Below are positions 21,367-23,288 of a DNA stretch of 23,288 bases, in pieces. Numbering within the stretch: position 1 is the first letter of the stretch; each line of letters begins with the position of its first letter. The notes below the pieces were generated by a model that had not been told where the DNA came from, searched no databases, and saw nothing but the letters and a program-made list of their open reading frames with translations. Origin of the DNA: a virus. A program made the position numbers and the translations under genes. The stretch covers positions 1 to 23,288 of IMG/VR virus record IMGVR_UViG_3300010370_000257, one strand, 5' to 3'.

Positions 21367-22181
21367 TGAATCAGGTCGTGGTGAGTCAGCAAACAGGCTA
21401 CGCACGCAATGCCAGTGAATCAGCGTACCCAAATCTATGGCGTGGCCTCATAGGCTGGTGGCTACCATCGGTGAATCCGCGCGGAGGCAATCGCCTTTTT
21501 GATTTGTCGCCATTTCGCAACCACGGCACGCTCACCAACATGGCCAACGATGATTGGGTTGTGAGCCAAGGGGCTGGTGCGTTGGATTTCGATGGGGTGA
21601 ATGATTTTGTAGACAATAATCCGTGGACAACAAATTTAGGCACTGGAGATTTTTCGTTATCGGCATGGATTAAAACTTCATCTTCAACACGCCAAACAAT
21701 CTTTGGTGCTTATAACGGTTCTCTGGTTGATTCAGGCGTTTTTTTAGACGTATTGTCAACCGGAAAGATTCGCTCAACCGCTGTTCAAGATTCTTCAGCA
21801 AGATTGATTTATGCGGATAGCAACTCATCAGCAGCAACGGGGTCATGGACACATATTTGTGGCGTGCGCAGAAGCGCAACGATGGATGTTTACGTCAATG
21901 GAAAGATAGACAATGGCGTACAGTCCAGTTTAGGAAACCCAAACGTAGCAATAACAGGTTCACACAGAATTGGTTCGGGCAGGTCAGATGCTGGCTATTC
22001 ATCGCCTTTTAACGGCCAAATCGATGACGCAAGGGTGTACAATCGCGCCCTAACCCCTCCCGAAATCCGTCAACTTGCCAGCAAACGTGGCATCGGCCTA
22101 CAACCACGACCAAAACAATTTACCTATTATCAATTCCCATCGGGCAGCAAACGCCGAAGAATCTTAACGGGGATGCCATAA
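21363..22181 (+). CDS. LamG-like (concanavalin A-fold) tail adhesin
   Basis: The protein has 272 residues. Residues about 25-230 form a LamG/LamGL jelly roll: GLIGWWLPS, FDLSPFRNHGTL, GALDFDGVNDFVD, TGDFSLSAWIKT, SWTHICGVRRSATMDVYVNGK and the closing FNGQIDDARVYNRALTPPEIRQLA, which is a very typical end. Such domains bind glycans, so this is a likely receptor-binding protein of the tail tip. The tail after residue 235 is basic (KQFTYYQFPSGSKRRR). Two adjacent ATGs (21363, 21366) are possible starts. G+A-rich, AT-leaning DNA near 21640-21900 differs slightly from its neighbours, as often seen in adhesin genes. Confidence 0.85.
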   Translation: MMNQVVVSQQTGYARNASESAYPNLWRGLIGWWLPSVNPRGGNRLFDLSPFRNHGTLTNMANDDWVVSQGAGALDFDGVNDFVDNNPWTTNLGTGDFSLSAWIKTSSSTRQTIFGAYNGSLVDSGVFLDVLSTGKIRSTAVQDSSARLIYADSNSSAATGSWTHICGVRRSATMDVYVNGKIDNGVQSSLGNPNVAITGSHRIGSGRSDAGYSSPFNGQIDDARVYNRALTPPEIRQLASKRGIGLQPRPKQFTYYQFPSGSKRRRILTGMP

Positions 22182-23242
22182 TGCAACTTTTGAAGGTCAA
22201 TACAACCGCTACTGTAACCTGCGGGCCTGTGCTTGATGCCGATGGTGTTGCCGTGACAACGGCGGTGCTAGCCGATTTCTCAATTAGCAAGAATGGCTCG
22301 GTCGCAGTGCTGACAGGTGCAACGGTCACGCACAGCACGAATGGCTACTACACGGTAGCACTGACAACGGGCAACGTGGATACGCTCGGTAGGCTAGACA
22401 TCATCGTGAACAATGCTGCGATGAGTATGAGCAATCACAGGTACGATGTGATTGTCGCGCAAGTGTATGATTCGCTCGTTAGCGGTAGCGATCTATTGCA
22501 AGTCGATGTTACGCAACTCAACAACTCGACGCAGAACGCAGATCGAATATTGATCGGTGCGAACAGCAACCGAACGGTGCAGGTGACAGGAAGCAATCAC
22601 GTTGCTGCTGATGTTCATGAGTTTCAAACGGACGTAATCGATAGTGATGCCATCGCAGCAAGTGCTGTGACCGAGATACAGGCGGGATTGGCAACGACAA
22701 CACAGCTAACGACCGTTGAGGGCAAGATTGATACGATCGATAATTTTGTTGATACGGAAATAGCTGCGATCAAGGCGACGACTGATAAGCTAGATACCAC
22801 AGTCGAACTAGATGGTGCGGTCTACAGGTTCACCACCAATGCGTTAGAGCAGGGCCCATCAGGATCATCGACAATCACGGTGAGCCCGCTATCGGCCTTG
22901 GCCCCCGAACGTGTCGTTGGTACGACGATCAGTGTTGCAGTTGGTGACCGCACGCCCATCAGTGTCGATGTGTTTGACGCAAACGACGCCGCTGTGGATC
23001 TGTCAGCCCAAGGTAATCTGGAAGTGTGTATTGAGAGTCGAAACAATACCGACCTACAGGTTGTAGCTCATGCAAACATAACGATAAGCGGTACAGGTAA
23101 CAGGCGAGCGACATGGACACCCAACGCAGCTGCGGTAGCGAGCGTCGATAAACACCGCTGGAGCCTCCGTACCGCGTCCGCGAAGAAAGTACTAGCGTAT
23201 GGGCCTTGGGTGGTCGAGCGTGTGGCATTGAGCGACGTATAG
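22181..23242 (+). CDS. Tail fibre-like protein with coiled-coil shaft
   Basis: This 353-residue protein starts on the last base of the previous stop. Residues 1-95 form a beta domain (LLKVNTTATVTCGPVLDADG, YYTVALTTGNVDTLGRLDIIV) like N-terminal domains of phage baseplate or fibre proteins. A low-complexity, heptad-like region follows (about 100-215), including GKIDTIDNFVDTEIAAIK and TTDKLD, typical of trimeric coiled-coil shafts. The C-terminal 130 residues are another beta domain (VGDRTPISVDVFDANDAAVDL, TWTPNAAAV, HRWSLRTA). It would be a trimeric tail or baseplate fibre next to the LamG adhesin. The stop TAG is at 23240-23242. Confidence 0.75.
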   Translation: MQLLKVNTTATVTCGPVLDADGVAVTTAVLADFSISKNGSVAVLTGATVTHSTNGYYTVALTTGNVDTLGRLDIIVNNAAMSMSNHRYDVIVAQVYDSLVSGSDLLQVDVTQLNNSTQNADRILIGANSNRTVQVTGSNHVAADVHEFQTDVIDSDAIAASAVTEIQAGLATTTQLTTVEGKIDTIDNFVDTEIAAIKATTDKLDTTVELDGAVYRFTTNALEQGPSGSSTITVSPLSALAPERVVGTTISVAVGDRTPISVDVFDANDAAVDLSAQGNLEVCIESRNNTDLQVVAHANITISGTGNRRATWTPNAAAVASVDKHRWSLRTASAKKVLAYGPWVVERVALSDV

Positions 23243-23288
23243 CGTTTACAGGGCAATTGGGTCCTTCCAGACAAAACTGGGCCAAAGC
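23243..23288 (+). other. Right-edge remainder without a recognisable complete feature
   Basis: The last 46 bases hold no ATG start or convincing terminator. One frame is open to the edge (from 23232) and, if the end were joined to base 1, would run straight into the truncated reading frame at 1-162 without a stop. It lacks a standard start codon. Confidence 0.3.

Noticed and set aside
23251-23282. Possible terminator at the right edge (CCAG...CTGG)
   Set aside because: The stem is only 4 base pairs and no T-run follows before the window ends.
1-23288. tRNA genes, CRISPR arrays, insertion sequences, integrase or attachment sites
   Set aside because: I looked for cloverleaf-like stretches, regular spaced repeats, transposase or recombinase motifs and saw none; the gaps between genes are too short to hold most of them.

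Overview
The window is a stretch of tailed-bacteriophage (siphovirus-type) genome, either free phage or prophage. All 36 supported genes lie on the + strand, packed with 1-8 base stop/start overlaps. The host is not named by any marker gene. Several things point to a planctomycete: small exported proteins of a type I associate with planctomycete genomes (4613, 14464), a CsrA homologue, a papain-like peptidase among the structural genes, and a tail module that resembles planctomycete phages from memory. A counter-signal is the palindrome GCGATCGC (the cyanobacterial HIP1 element), which occurs at least eight times. Host assignment is therefore tentative.

Layout. 1-162 is the C-terminal end of a truncated structural protein. 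163-270 is a short AT-rich gap with a small hairpin. 271-3707 is the early/recombination block: three small unknown genes (one a zinc-finger protein), a YqaJ-type exonuclease, a 58-residue protein, a RecT-type annealing protein, a ParB-like protein and CsrA. A strong intrinsic terminator (3750-3793) closes this block. 3804-6272 is the replication block: a replisome organiser with an iteron-like candidate origin inside the gene, a small exported protein, an unknown protein, a possible helicase loader and a RusA resolvase. 6265-13282 is packaging and head: large terminase, Zn-ribbon protein, gpW-like connector, lambda-type portal, a protease-scaffold-capsid fusion and connector/completion proteins. 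13272-14840 is a probable lysis cassette: lipoprotein, papain-fold peptidase, small exported peptide and a single-span holin-like protein. 14833-23242 is the tail: gp10-like completion protein, tube, two-frame assembly chaperone, DUF2190-like protein, tape measure, distal proteins, a LamG-domain protein and a fibre-like protein.

How it works together. The exonuclease and RecT-type protein form a two-component annealing recombination system. The organiser and putative loader would recruit the host helicase, since no phage helicase or polymerase is seen. RusA would resolve branched concatemers before the terminase cuts and packages them through the portal. No integrase, repressor, small terminase or conventional muralytic endolysin is recognisable. 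Lysogeny genes may be absent or outside the window. There are no tRNA genes, CRISPR arrays or insertion sequences that I can see, and no gene-free stretch longer than about 110 bases.

Most notable: the peptidase-based lysis cassette, the capsid fusion with a strong internal ribosome-binding site, the tail-chaperone frameshift, the phage CsrA, the candidate intragenic origin and the HIP1-like palindrome excess.
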